A DNA stretch of 64,000 bases, from contig JAIQFZ010000029.1 of the NCBI GenBank assembly GCA_020073015.1, forward strand, positions 1-64,000, read 5' to 3'. Shown one piece after another: positions 7,112-15,718 of the stretch. Made by a program: the position numbers and the translations under genes. How positions within the stretch are numbered: the stretch's first letter is position 1; every line of letters begins with the position of its first letter. The notes under the pieces are model-generated. The model was not told the DNA's origin and did not search any database. It worked only from the letters and a program-made list of their open reading frames with translations. This DNA comes from Terriglobia bacterium (GTDB lineage: Bacteria; Acidobacteriota; Terriglobia; Terriglobales; Acidobacteriaceae).

Positions 7112-7810
7112 TCAGGCAGGGGCGTTGGAAGTGGCGAGCCACCGGGGAATCCGCAGGACGAACCCGGGACGGTCGCCGTCCTCGATTACCAGAAACGCTC
7201 CGGCGGTTTCCAACACCCGGCTGGCGATTGCGAGTCTTACCTTGCCCAGCGTTCCGCCTACCGAATCGCGCGTGGAATCTGGGCCCCGCGCGCCCTCATC
7301 ATGCAGGCAAGCGCCCCCTTCGCATTCCACCCGCAGCACAGATTCCGATGAGCCCTCTTCCAGCAAAAGCGTGATCCCGGTGTTTGCCCGCGCAGCCTGG
7401 ATCAGTGCGGAGAGCAGGTATTGCAGAGCAAGACGCAGCCGAGGCTCGGGCACAGGCACGCTCGCCGTGCACCTGCCTGCAAGCAGTAACTTGATCCCGC
7501 GTAGTGCAGCCATCGACGACGACTCTTCCATCACCGCCCGCACTGCCGGAGCCAACGCCACCGGGCAGGCTTCTGATCCGGGCTGTTCGGCGTCCAGATA
7601 GTCCCGCATGAGCTGAATCATGCCGATGACTTTTTCCGTCTGTTGCAACGCCACTGAAACCGTGGCCTGTTGCTGCTGCGAGGCTTCGTCAATCGAAAGC
7701 TCCAGCGAACAGCGCAGGCTGGTCAGCGGCTGGCTCAACGAGTGCAGCAACTCGCCGAGCACTTCCTGATTTTGCAGCAGTTTGAGCGAAGGCTGAGGTG
7801 CGGCGCTCAT
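7112..7810 (-). CDS. Cytosolic histidine-kinase-like protein with a degenerate ATPase domain
   Basis: A 232-residue protein encoded after, and overlapping by ATGA, the response regulator gene. It has an H-box-like segment LGELLHSLSQPLTSLR with candidate H23 and a dimerisation-helix-like region (~20-75). A C-terminal fold follows that aligns in outline with HATPase_c, including GKVRLAIASRVLETAGAFLVIED where active kinases have GLGLAIV. The N-box asparagines and the DxGxG box are missing, and there is no sensor or membrane domain. It may be an inactive kinase, a phosphatase or a scaffold for the adjacent regulator. Confidence 0.75.
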   Translation of the reverse strand: MSAAPQPSLKLLQNQEVLGELLHSLSQPLTSLRCSLELSIDEASQQQQATVSVALQQTEKVIGMIQLMRDYLDAEQPGSEACPVALAPAVRAVMEESSSMAALRGIKLLLAGRCTASVPVPEPRLRLALQYLLSALIQAARANTGITLLLEEGSSESVLRVECEGGACLHDEGARGPDSTRDSVGGTLGKVRLAIASRVLETAGAFLVIEDGDRPGFVLRIPRWLATSNAPA

Positions 7811-8490
7811 GCCGATGCTCCGTCCGGACTGAGTTGATATCCGACCCCCCGCACCGTGTGAATCAAGGCCGGCGAAAACCCGTCATCCACCTTGCGGCGC
7901 AGATAGTTGATGTATACATCCACCACGTTGGTGGTCGAGTCGAAGTTCATGTTCCAAACGTGTTCGATGATCATGGCGCGGGTCACGCGGCGGCCCGCGT
8001 TCCGCATCAGGTATTCGAGCAAGGCAAATTCTTTCGTGGTCAACTCGATGTGGCGGCCCGCTCGCTCGACTTTCCGCTGCACCCGATCGAGGAAGAGATC
8101 TCGCACCGTCAGCACTAACTCCGACGGCAGATGGTTGCGGCGCAACAACGCCCGCACCCGCGCCGAGAGCTCCAAAAACGAGAACGGCTTCACCAGGTAG
8201 TCGTCCGCGCCCGTGTCCAGACACTGCACTCGATCTTCGACCCGGTTGCGTGCGGTCAGGATCATCACCGGCAGCCTCGTCTTGTGCTGCCGCACACTCT
8301 TCAGAATCGACAAACCATCAACTCCCGGCAGGTTCAGATCGAGCACCATCAGGTCGTAGTCAAACTCCAGCGCCATTGCACGGCCTTGTTGACCTTCAGT
8401 GGCGGTGTCTACCGCATGATGTTCCGCCTCAAGCCCCTTCCGAAGAAAGCTGGAAAGAGCCGGATCATCTTCAACAATCAGGATTCTCAT
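7807..8490 (-). CDS. OmpR/PhoB-family response regulator
   Basis: 227 residues: receiver domain (1-~118) with acidic pocket EDD at 7-9, phospho-acceptor D51 in VLDLNLPGVDG, T79 and K101 in DDYLVKPF, followed by a winged-helix DNA-binding domain (~125-220) with the typical ELTTKEFALLEYLMRNAGRRVTR and VVDVYINYLRRKVD. It is the promoter-proximal gene of a two-gene operon with the kinase-like partner. Targets are unknown. Confidence 0.93.
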   Translation of the reverse strand: MRILIVEDDPALSSFLRKGLEAEHHAVDTATEGQQGRAMALEFDYDLMVLDLNLPGVDGLSILKSVRQHKTRLPVMILTARNRVEDRVQCLDTGADDYLVKPFSFLELSARVRALLRRNHLPSELVLTVRDLFLDRVQRKVERAGRHIELTTKEFALLEYLMRNAGRRVTRAMIIEHVWNMNFDSTTNVVDVYINYLRRKVDDGFSPALIHTVRGVGYQLSPDGASA

Positions 8491-8627
8491 GAATGTTCTT
8501 TAAACCCTATTAAATGTGAACCGATTCTCATTCTCAGCGCGATCACTCCATCGCACAAGATAACCAAGCCACACGAATGGACGTGTTTCCAGAAGTGGAA
8601 AGGGGGTTGTAGAAGGAGTGGGGGCCG

Positions 8628-8712
8628 AACGGTAGCGCCGGCACCTTGCCGGCTGTCGCGAGAGCCTGCCCTGAGCTTGCCGAAGGGGCGCCTCGCCCTC
8701 GCTGCGGAGGCA
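8628..8712. repeat. Composite hairpin repeat between glmM and the response regulator (family E)
   Basis: Contains gccggcaccttgccggc (hairpin) followed by gcctgccctgagcttgccgaagggg. The second word recurs as gccctgagcttgtcgaaggg at 20112 and in inverted form at 13517. It lies at the 3' end of glmM on the minus strand and upstream of nothing, so a transcript-end role is possible. Confidence 0.5.
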
Positions 8713-8718
8713 ACAACG

Positions 8719-10095
8719 CTATGCGCCCAGAGCGCTTCGGATCGCAGCAACAATAGACTCGGCCAGCCGCTCCATCTGTTCTTTCGACTCCGCTTCAATC
8801 ATCACCCGGGCCAGAGTTTCGGTTCCCGAATAACGGACGACTACCCGGCCGACGCCGTCGAGTTCCCGCTCGGCGTCACGAATGGCCGTCTGCACCGCCG
8901 GAATCTGAGCGAAGGGAGTCTTCTCCCGGACGCGCACATTTCGAATCACCTGCGGAAGGACCTTCAGATCGCCCACCAGTTCAATCAGCGTTTTGCCCGA
9001 ATGAACCATGATTTCCATGACCCGCAAGGCGGTCAGCAGGCCGTCGCCGGTGGTCGCCTCTCCGTCGCGAAAAAGAATGTGGCCGGACTGTTCGCCGCCG
9101 AGAGTGGCTCCCGCCCGCTGCATTTCTTCCAGCACATACTTGTCTCCGACATTGGCGCGCAGCATGCGAATGCCGGAACGCTTCAGCGCCAGTTCCAGCC
9201 CCATATTCGACATCGTCGTGGCGACCACAGTCGCATTGGCAAGCGTGCCGCGCGCCTGCATCTCGCGTGCAGCCAGAAGCAGTACCGCATCTCCGTTCAC
9301 GACCCTGCCGGCAGCATCGGAGAACAGCGCCCGGTCGGCATCGCCGTCGAAGGTCACGCCCAGATCAAATTTGCCTTGGTTTTCCGAAACAAACCGCGCC
9401 ACGGTCTCCGGATGCAGCGCGCCGCAACTTTCGTTGATATTCTGGCCGTCCGGCGCGCAGTGCAGGAAAGCCGTTTCGATCTTAAGCGCACGAAACAACT
9501 CCGGGGCCTCGGCCGCAGCCGCGCCGTTGGCGCAATCGACCGCGACCCGCAGCCGGCTTAGGTCGGTGGCGACGCTGCCCGCAAGCCAGCGGACATACGC
9601 CTGCCGCAATTCAGCTTCACCCGGAAGACTGGCAATCACCGGAGTCGAATCCGCGCCCGGCAGCGCGTCTGCATCCTTCAGCAGCGTGAAGATTTCCTTC
9701 TCGATGGCCAACTCGTGCGCATCGGGCAGCTTGTATCCGTCGCCGGAGAAAACCTTGATTCCGTTGTCGGTCCACGGATTGTGCGACGCGGAAATTACCA
9801 CGCCCGCATCAAACTTCTGCGAACTCGCCAGGTAGGCAACGCCCGGCGTCGTAATTACTCCGGCGCTGCGCACTTCGACCCCGACCGTCGCCAGCCCCTG
9901 CCACAGCCGGTCGGCAATCCAGCCGCTGGATTCGCGCGTGTCCTGGCCAATGACGACCCGGGCTCTCGCATTCGTCCGTGCAAGATCGTGGCCCAGCGCG
10001 CGGCCAATCAGATACACACTGTCGCGGGTCAGAGGGAATTCACCCGCAACTCCGCGAATTCCATCCGTCCCAAAAAGCTGCCTGGTTTGTGTCAT
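8719..10095 (-). CDS. glmM: Phosphoglucosamine mutase
   Basis: 458 residues; converts glucosamine-6-phosphate to glucosamine-1-phosphate for peptidoglycan and lipopolysaccharide precursors. The start is ATG at 10095 (MTQTRQLFGTDGIRG); the ORF track begins one TTG codon earlier. The catalytic phosphoserine loop is ISASHNPW (S104), the metal loop FDGDADRALF, the sugar-binding loop GGEQSGHILF and the C-terminal phosphate loop RYSGTETLARVM. It follows cdaA and cdaR in the same order as in Firmicutes, where GlmM binds and restrains the c-di-AMP synthase. Confidence 0.95.
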   Translation of the reverse strand: MTQTRQLFGTDGIRGVAGEFPLTRDSVYLIGRALGHDLARTNARARVVIGQDTRESSGWIADRLWQGLATVGVEVRSAGVITTPGVAYLASSQKFDAGVVISASHNPWTDNGIKVFSGDGYKLPDAHELAIEKEIFTLLKDADALPGADSTPVIASLPGEAELRQAYVRWLAGSVATDLSRLRVAVDCANGAAAAEAPELFRALKIETAFLHCAPDGQNINESCGALHPETVARFVSENQGKFDLGVTFDGDADRALFSDAAGRVVNGDAVLLLAAREMQARGTLANATVVATTMSNMGLELALKRSGIRMLRANVGDKYVLEEMQRAGATLGGEQSGHILFRDGEATTGDGLLTALRVMEIMVHSGKTLIELVGDLKVLPQVIRNVRVREKTPFAQIPAVQTAIRDAERELDGVGRVVVRYSGTETLARVMIEAESKEQMERLAESIVAAIRSALGA

Positions 10096-10147
10096 CAAGA
10101 TTTTGAGTTGCGAGCGAACGGCTAGCTGCTAAGAGCGTAGAAGAGCA

Positions 10148-10825
10148 CTACTCCGTTTTCTTCTCCGCGCCTGAGCGTTCCATGATAACCGTCACACGAA
10201 CGGGCGTGGGGTGCACAACTTGAATCAGCGGGTCGGGAACATAAGCCTGGGTCAAGAAAGATGCACGCGCCATCGTCCCGCTCACGTCCACCGGATCGGT
10301 CGTGGCCGATTCCACGGCCTCCACTCGCCGGCGAGGTCCCGTGATCATGATGTTTGCCGGGTCGGCAATCACCTGGGCAACCCGCATGCCACCGGCAAAG
10401 GTTCCGGTCACCCGCGCGCGAACTTCCACCGTGCGCGTCGCGCGTGTGTCAAACGAGAGTTGAAACTGTCCGGGGATGATCTGGACGACCTCAAGGTCCT
10501 GCGGCACGTGGACCTGCTGCGCTGTCAAATCAAATGTCCGTTCGCCCGGACGGATGTTCGCTAGATTGATTTCCGCGCGAACATCGGACGTTTCCAGACG
10601 ATGAATCACCCGCTCCGGTCCGCGCACTCGAATCTGTGCCTGAGTGAAGCTGGCCGAGTCGATTTCCAGGTTCTCCGGCAGACTGTGAAACTCAATCGGA
10701 ACTTTCATTTCCACTTCGGCGATCGGATCACGCGCCACGACAAACCACAGGCCTACCGCCAGCAACAGAGAAATCAGCTTGAAGCCGAAGTTCTGAACGA
10801 ACGTCCGCTGGAAAAGGCTCGCCAT
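10148..10825 (-). CDS. cdaR: YbbR-domain regulator of diadenylate cyclase
   Basis: 225 residues with one N-terminal membrane helix (~13-31, FGFKLISLLLAVGLWFVVA) and extracytoplasmic YbbR repeats (for example PIEFHSLPENLEID and RTVEVRARVTGTFAGG). YbbR proteins encoded beside CdaA modulate its activity from outside the membrane. It begins 2 nt after the cdaA stop and precedes glmM, so the three are one operon. It is shorter than the four-repeat Bacillus protein, with about two repeats visible. Confidence 0.88.
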   Translation of the reverse strand: MASLFQRTFVQNFGFKLISLLLAVGLWFVVARDPIAEVEMKVPIEFHSLPENLEIDSASFTQAQIRVRGPERVIHRLETSDVRAEINLANIRPGERTFDLTAQQVHVPQDLEVVQIIPGQFQLSFDTRATRTVEVRARVTGTFAGGMRVAQVIADPANIMITGPRRRVEAVESATTDPVDVSGTMARASFLTQAYVPDPLIQVVHPTPVRVTVIMERSGAEKKTE

Positions 10826-10827
10826 CG

Positions 10828-11700
10828 TCAGTCGTCGCTCCCGGGACGGACACTGGAATCGTGCCTGCGGACCGACTTGGAACTGGGCGGCTCATCCTCG
10901 ATGAAGCTTTCCTCCATCGGAGTGTGCAGGGTTGGGGCCGGAGCATAGCGCCGGAGCAGGCTGCTCAGCCGCTCCCGCAGCCGTTCCACTGTCAAATCGC
11001 GCTCGATGTTCCCCGCCACCGCCAGGCTGATCGCCCCTGTCTCTTCTGAGATCACCACCGCCACCGCGTCGGTTTCTTCCGTAATCCCGATCGCAGCCCG
11101 ATGGCGCGTGCCCAGCTGCGTCGAAAGAATCGGGTTCATGGACAAAGGCAGGAAGCAAGCCGCCGCTGCGATCCGGTCCCGCTGCACAATCACCGCGCCA
11201 TCATGCAACGGAGCACTCGGACGAAACACTGTCGCCAGCAGGTCATAGCACAGCCGCGCATCCAGTGCCACGCCGCTTTCGATGTAGGTGCGAAGGCCGA
11301 TCTCGCGTTCGATCACAATCAGCGCGCCCGTCTGATTTTGCGAAAAAAGATTCGCCGCCAGAACCACGTCATCGTAAACATCCGCCGCCGAGGTTGACGA
11401 CCGTATTCGCGAAACCCGGCTTCCCAGGTTCGCCAGCCCCTGCCGAATCTCCGACTGGAAAACCACGATGAGCGCGAACACTACATAGGGCAGCAGCGTG
11501 CTCAGAAGCCAGTTCAGGGTGCGCAGTTCCCCGAGGCGCGCAAAGTAAAACGCCAGCGCCAGCACGGCAACCCCGACCAGCATCGGAGCCGCTCGCGTGC
11601 CGCGCACCAGCCCAAGAAACTGGTAGATCAGGATCGCAACCAGCACGATGTCCACGATCGAGACCACCGAGATGTGCGGCCAGGACAAGTGGGGCGTCAC
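10828..11700 (-). CDS. cdaA: Membrane diadenylate cyclase (c-di-AMP synthase)
   Basis: 290 residues: three N-terminal membrane helices (~12-32, 38-54, 62-82) then a DisA_N/DAC domain. Signature motifs are D167-G-A in PLHDGAVIVQ and R-H-R at 199-201 in GTRHRAAIGI, with ISEETGAISLA following. Makes cyclic di-AMP from two ATP, a regulator of turgor, potassium and wall metabolism. Start is GTG at 11700 behind GTGAGGATT. The C-terminal ~40 residues are polar and probably disordered. First gene of cdaA-cdaR-glmM. Confidence 0.93.
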   Translation of the reverse strand: MTPHLSWPHISVVSIVDIVLVAILIYQFLGLVRGTRAAPMLVGVAVLALAFYFARLGELRTLNWLLSTLLPYVVFALIVVFQSEIRQGLANLGSRVSRIRSSTSAADVYDDVVLAANLFSQNQTGALIVIEREIGLRTYIESGVALDARLCYDLLATVFRPSAPLHDGAVIVQRDRIAAAACFLPLSMNPILSTQLGTRHRAAIGITEETDAVAVVISEETGAISLAVAGNIERDLTVERLRERLSSLLRRYAPAPTLHTPMEESFIEDEPPSSKSVRRHDSSVRPGSDD

Positions 11701-11725
11701 GCAATCCTCACGTCAGAGTTGGACT

Positions 11726-13120
11726 TTATTCTACTGCAGGGCCGCCGGATTCTGGTTCGGTTCCGCTCACCCGGGCACGAACGCGCCCACGCGCAAGCCG
11801 GGCGGAAACCTCATCCCCCACCTGCAACCGCGCCGCGTCTTTCACCAGCTGACCATTGACATCGAACACCAGAGCGTATCCACGATTCAGAATGGCAACC
11901 GGCGAAAGCGCCTCCAGGCTCGCCATCCGCCGATCCAGCACCGCCCGGCTCGCGAGCAGCCGCGCGTTGGTGGCGGCCGCCAGCTTCGCGACTTCTGCAT
12001 CCAGTTGCTGCCGCACCGCGGCCAGCCGGCGTCGCGCATCATAGTGCCGGACGGCGGCCGAAGCACCCTCCCACCGCCGGCGCCAGCGCTCCAGAATCTG
12101 CCGTTCCGCCTTTTCCAGCCGGAAGCGCTGGTCATCCAGCTTCTGCTGACGCCGGTTGATGCCGTCCATCATCCGCCCAAACGCACCGTGCTGCGCCCGC
12201 TGCGTCAGTTCCTGGCGCGCCATCAGCAGCCGGTACCGCACCGCGCGTTCCAGCCGCCGGTGCAACTCCTCCGCCTGCGCTTCGATCTCCTGCCGCGAAC
12301 GAATCACCAGCTCCGCCGCGGCCGACGGTGTGGGCGCGCGCAGGTCGGCCACAAAATCCAGGATCGTGAAATCGGTCTCGTGCCCAATCGCCGAGATCAC
12401 TGGAATCTCCGACTCCGCCACTGCCCGCGCCAGCCCTTCATGATTGAAAGCAGCCAGGTCCTCCACTGACCCGCCGCCGCGCGCAATGATGATGACCTCC
12501 ACCGCGCGGCTTCGATTGAAATGCCGCAGCCCTGCCAGGATCTCGCCCGCCGCCGCGTCTCCTTGCACCTGCGCCGGATAGATCAGGACATTCGCCGACT
12601 GATGCCGCCGCGCCAGGATATTCAGGATGTCGCGCAGCGCCGCCCCTTGCGGCGAAGTGATGATCCCAATCCGCCGGGGAAGCGGCGGAATCGCTTTCTT
12701 CCGCGACGCGTCAAACAGCCCTTCCGCTTGCAACCGCGCCTTCAGTTGCTCAAATGCAAGCTGCAGCGCGCCCGCTCCCTGCGGTTCCATGAACTCCGCC
12801 GAGATCTGCAGCTCCCCGCGCTCTTCATAAACCGTAATGCGCCCGCGCACGGTCACATGCAACCCGTCCTCCGGACGAAACCGCAAGAGCCGCGCCGGCG
12901 ACCGGAACATCACCACCCGAATCTGCGCGTTCTCTTCCTTCAGAGTGAAGTACAGGTGGCCGGAATCGGGGATGCGCAGGTTCGATATCTCGCCCTCCAC
13001 CCAGCAATCGGAATACTCGCGCTCAACATGCGAACGCACCGCGGAGACCAGCGCCCGCACCGTCCAGATCCGCCGTTCCGGCGCACGAAACTGGAACCCG
13101 AGTTGATCGGCCGTGTCCAT
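11726..13120 (-). CDS. xseA: Exodeoxyribonuclease VII large subunit
   Basis: 464 residues; large subunit of the nuclease that degrades single-stranded DNA to oligonucleotides. An N-terminal OB-fold (WVEGEISNLRIPDSGHLYFTLK ~37-58) is followed by the catalytic region with GIITSPQGAALRDILNIL and EVIIIARGGGSVEDLAAFN, a long coiled coil and the C-terminal GYALVFD. The start is ATG at 13120; the ORF-track extension to 13261 crosses a palindromic repeat and is unlikely. No small-subunit gene (xseB) is adjacent. Confidence 0.93.
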   Translation of the reverse strand: MDTADQLGFQFRAPERRIWTVRALVSAVRSHVEREYSDCWVEGEISNLRIPDSGHLYFTLKEENAQIRVVMFRSPARLLRFRPEDGLHVTVRGRITVYEERGELQISAEFMEPQGAGALQLAFEQLKARLQAEGLFDASRKKAIPPLPRRIGIITSPQGAALRDILNILARRHQSANVLIYPAQVQGDAAAGEILAGLRHFNRSRAVEVIIIARGGGSVEDLAAFNHEGLARAVAESEIPVISAIGHETDFTILDFVADLRAPTPSAAAELVIRSRQEIEAQAEELHRRLERAVRYRLLMARQELTQRAQHGAFGRMMDGINRRQQKLDDQRFRLEKAERQILERWRRRWEGASAAVRHYDARRRLAAVRQQLDAEVAKLAAATNARLLASRAVLDRRMASLEALSPVAILNRGYALVFDVNGQLVKDAARLQVGDEVSARLARGRVRARVSGTEPESGGPAVE

Positions 13121-13143
13121 GAAAGTTTCAGTGTACCCGAGAC

Positions 13144-13183
13144 ACACGTAGGGACGGCCGCCCCCGGCTGTCCAGCCGAGCGT
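13144..13183. repeat. GTAGGGACGGCCGCC palindrome (family B) in the xseA leader
   Basis: cgtagggacggccgccccc followed by ggctgtccagccgag matches the perfect palindrome at 17816-17863 and the copy at 57214-57250. It lies 24 bases upstream of the xseA start codon, within the presumed leader. Confidence 0.6.
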
Positions 13184-13261
13184 ACCGAAGCCCCCGGCAA
13201 GCCCGATTTTGGGTTGACGGTGTGTCGGGGAAGCTCGGCAGCGCCTTTCGTCGGCGGGCAA

Positions 13262-13485
13262 CTACCGCTTCAGCCGCCCAATCAGGAAAAAGAGAAGAGA
13301 CAGAACCACGCTAACCAGGATCGAGGTAGCCAGTGGAAAATAGAACGTTGTGTTTTTCCCGCGATAAACAAAATCCCCGGAAGTCTTCCGAAGGGCAAGC
13401 CCGACCGCCCCATCAGCATCACGACGCCGCCCATCACAACCAGCGCAATGCCGAGAACCACCAGAATCCGCCCCATCTCCGCCAT
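13262..13485 (-). pseudogene. DUF2905-family small membrane protein, disrupted by a one-base frameshift
   Basis: The N-terminal half MGRILVVLGIALVVMGGVV...GLPFGRLPG is in one frame and the C-terminal half GDFVYRGKNTTFYFPLATSI...FFLIGRLKR in the next. Joined, they make a typical ~71-residue DUF2905 protein with two membrane helices. The break is at a G4 run on the minus strand (13375-13378); one extra G would restore the frame. This is either a sequencing/assembly indel or a true recent inactivation. Function of DUF2905 is unknown. The start could be ATG 13476 or 13485. Confidence 0.8.
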
Positions 13486-13505
13486 GCCCAAGTCTAACAA
13501 GAGTA

Positions 13506-13556
13506 GGGCGGACACTCCCTTCGGCTTCGCTCAGGGCAGGCTCTGTCCGCCCACGG
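13506..13556. repeat. Inverted repeat with GCTCAGGGCAGG core (family E)
   Basis: Begins gggcggacactcccttcgg and ends ctctgtccgccc, so the ends pair. The middle cttcggcttcgctcagggcagg is the reverse of the word seen at 8665 and 20112. It lies between the divergent DUF2905 and acetyltransferase genes. Confidence 0.55.
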
Positions 13557-13577
13557 CCGATTGCTAGACTAAGTCCT

Positions 13578-14090
13578 GTGGGAGAAATCCTAGAAACCGC
13601 CCGTCTGATCCTGCGCGAATTCGTCCTCGAAGATGCGGAGGCGCTCGCCCAAGTCCTCTCCGACCCGCAGACCATGCGCCACTATCCCGCGCCCATCGAC
13701 CGCAACGGCGTAAGAGAGTGGATCGAGCGCAACCGCCGGCGCTACGCCAACGACGGCGTCGGCCTCTGGGCCATGGTGCTGAAAGCTACCACCGAAATGA
13801 TCGGCGACTGCGGCATCATTCGCCAGCCGGTCGATGAAGAGTTTCTCTACGAAATCGGCTACCACCTGCGCCGCGATCTCTGGGGACAAGGCTTGGCCAC
13901 CGAAGCCGCCATCGCCTGCCGCGAATGGGGCTTCACGCACCTCCCAGTCAGCCGCCTCATCTCGCTGATTCGCCCGGAGAACCTTCCCTCCCGCCGAGTC
14001 GCGGAGCGCAACGGCATGACCATCTGGAAAGAAGTGCAATGGCGAGGCCTGCATCACTACGTCTATTCCGTAACTAGACAGTCAGCGTAG
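13578..14090 (+). CDS. GNAT N-acetyltransferase (RimJ/RimL type)
   Basis: 170 residues of the Acetyltransf_3 type: N-terminal LETARLILREFVLEDAEAL, central DCGIIRQPVDEEFLYEIGYHLRRDLWGQGLATEA with the acetyl-CoA pyrophosphate loop, and RLISLIRPENLPSRRVAERNGM near the end. It acetylates an amine (protein N-terminus, antibiotic or metabolite unknown). The start is GTG at 13578. TAGACT lies 7 nt upstream and there is no ribosome site, so it is a candidate leaderless gene. Confidence 0.88.
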   Translation: MGEILETARLILREFVLEDAEALAQVLSDPQTMRHYPAPIDRNGVREWIERNRRRYANDGVGLWAMVLKATTEMIGDCGIIRQPVDEEFLYEIGYHLRRDLWGQGLATEAAIACREWGFTHLPVSRLISLIRPENLPSRRVAERNGMTIWKEVQWRGLHHYVYSVTRQSA

Positions 14091-14160
14091 ACCCCGCCCA
14101 TCGGACTTCAGGAGCCGATGCCGCGGGATTTCACTCTACCTGTTTGCGCGGTGAGGGCGC

Positions 14161-14970
14161 CTATCTTCCCCCCAATCCCGACTTGTGCTCCCGACCCCAT
14201 GTAAAGCGGCGTCCGACGATACATTTCACAATCAAGTGGTCACCGGAATTGGTCACGTCGACACCGGCGCCAAAATTGAACTCCCATTTCGGCGAGAGAT
14301 TCAGATCGATGGTGGGAAAGATCTGCTGGGACTGGTGGGAAATCGGATCGAAATTCGAGAGCGGCCCGAGTGCCCCGTAGTATTCAAATCCGCCGGTGAT
14401 TTTCTTGGTGAAATCAAAACTGGCTTTCACGTTGGGAGAAAACTCCCAGCCTCTGCCGACGTTCAGTCCATGCAGCGCCCGGTCGAGCGCCGGATTGAAC
14501 GCGAAATACCAGCGGCCCAGCTTCTTGTCGATGATCGGCCGAATCTCGTAATTCCAGCTGTCCTCTGAAAATTTCCGCCGCTGGTAACCAATCTCCTGCG
14601 ACAAACTCAGCCCGACCGGCAGATGCCATGACTCGGGCGCCGTGATCCGCGGACGGATGTGATCGCCCACCCAGTTCCAGCCGTCGTCTGGCTGAATGCT
14701 CGAGAACACGTAGAAGCCGGTTTCGAACCAGTTGGTCCAACCGTGCGTGATTTCCAGCGTTTCATGCATGGCGTGATTCGACGGCGCCACGCCATTGACG
14801 ACCTGTTTCTCGCCATCCACGGTGAAATTGGAATGGATTTCCACCATGGTCACGCCCTTCCCGAGCGCCTCCGAATCGTAGACCTGGATCTCGTAGTTAT
14901 CCTGCGCGCACGCCACGGGACTGAGCGCGAACAAAGGAATCCCGAGCAGCAGAAGAAGGTATTTGGCCAT
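14161..14970 (-). CDS. Outer-membrane beta-barrel-like secreted protein
   Basis: 269 residues. The start is placed at ATG 14970 (MAKYLLLLLGIPLFALSPVACAQ), a clear signal peptide; the ORF-track extension to 15171 is antisense to exbD and is rejected. The mature part has alternating hydrophobic/polar strands ending in aromatic residues (TGFYVFSSI, WYFAFNPAL, FEYYGAL, WEFNFGAGVDV), typical of an outer-membrane barrel. No specific family recognised. It is divergent from exbD, with the two start codons ~195 nt apart. Confidence 0.75.
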   Translation of the reverse strand: MAKYLLLLLGIPLFALSPVACAQDNYEIQVYDSEALGKGVTMVEIHSNFTVDGEKQVVNGVAPSNHAMHETLEITHGWTNWFETGFYVFSSIQPDDGWNWVGDHIRPRITAPESWHLPVGLSLSQEIGYQRRKFSEDSWNYEIRPIIDKKLGRWYFAFNPALDRALHGLNVGRGWEFSPNVKASFDFTKKITGGFEYYGALGPLSNFDPISHQSQQIFPTIDLNLSPKWEFNFGAGVDVTNSGDHLIVKCIVGRRFTWGREHKSGLGGR

Positions 14971-15164
14971 GACTGGTTTGCCAGAGCGGGATGCTGCCCC
15001 ACGCAGCCGGCCCGTACGCTGGATTTTGATTGTAAAGGCCCGAGAGCCGAATCGGCCAATCAATCCTTGCGATGCTTCACATCTTGGAACCCCGCGCCCC
15101 TCTTGGGTGTCCAATCTTTCAGACACGCGCGTGCCGTTTCCCGTAACGACGAGGAGAAATTCCA

Positions 15165-15620
15165 ATGGCATTCTCGACGGCAGGCGGTGGTCCGTGTTCT
15201 CCCCAGATGAACGTCACGCCCCTGATTGACGTTCTGCTGGTGCTGCTCATTATTTTCATGCTCGTGGTGATCGAGCAAAAACCCAAGGGCCTGGAAGCGC
15301 AAATCCCGCAGCCCGCACCACCAGCGGCCAGGAATATCCCGCCGCCCGACAGCACCATCGTGATTCGGGTTCACCACGCGAAGCCGGGAACGGAGCATGC
15401 GCAGGTGCTGGTGAATGAAGAAGCGGTGGACTGGGATCACCTGCGCGACCGACTGAGAGACATCTACGCCATCCGCATCGAACGCATCGCCTACATCGAA
15501 GCCGACGATGACATTGACTTTCAGGACGTAGCCGACGTGATCGCCATCTCCCGCATCGCCGGAGTGGACCGGGTGGGCTTGCTCACGGAAGACGGGAAGC
15601 ATGCTCCCATGACGGGCTAG
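15165..15620 (+). CDS. ExbD/TolR-family biopolymer transport protein
   Basis: 151 residues with one membrane helix (~19-36) in the family signature MNVTPLIDVLLVLLIIFML, where the aspartate takes part in proton-driven energising of TonB or Tol systems. A periplasmic domain follows (IVIRVHHAKPG...; DDDIDFQDVADVIAISRIAGVDRVGLLTE). Only this subunit is here: no ExbB/TolQ gene flanks it, so its partner must be elsewhere. The window also holds a TonB-dependent receptor and a TonB-like protein, so a link to outer-membrane import is plausible. Confidence 0.88.
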   Translation: MAFSTAGGGPCSPQMNVTPLIDVLLVLLIIFMLVVIEQKPKGLEAQIPQPAPPAARNIPPPDSTIVIRVHHAKPGTEHAQVLVNEEAVDWDHLRDRLRDIYAIRIERIAYIEADDDIDFQDVADVIAISRIAGVDRVGLLTEDGKHAPMTG

Positions 15621-15718
15621 GGGCTACCTCAGAGCTTGCCAGAGCCCCTAATCAACATTAGGCTTGATTTCGACAGTTACTATAAGGAACATCTGAAACG
15701 ACGGGGGTGTCCATTCCT

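Noticed and set aside
8131-9561. 476-residue + strand ORF
   Set aside because: Antisense to the response regulator and glmM, which have full motifs.
13121-13261. N-terminal extension of xseA in the ORF track
   Set aside because: Encoded by a family B palindrome and its flank; the conserved protein begins at the ATG at 13120.
13375-13378. Programmed frameshift in the DUF2905 gene
   Set aside because: The G4 run has no slippery heptamer context or stimulatory structure that I can see; a one-base indel is simpler.
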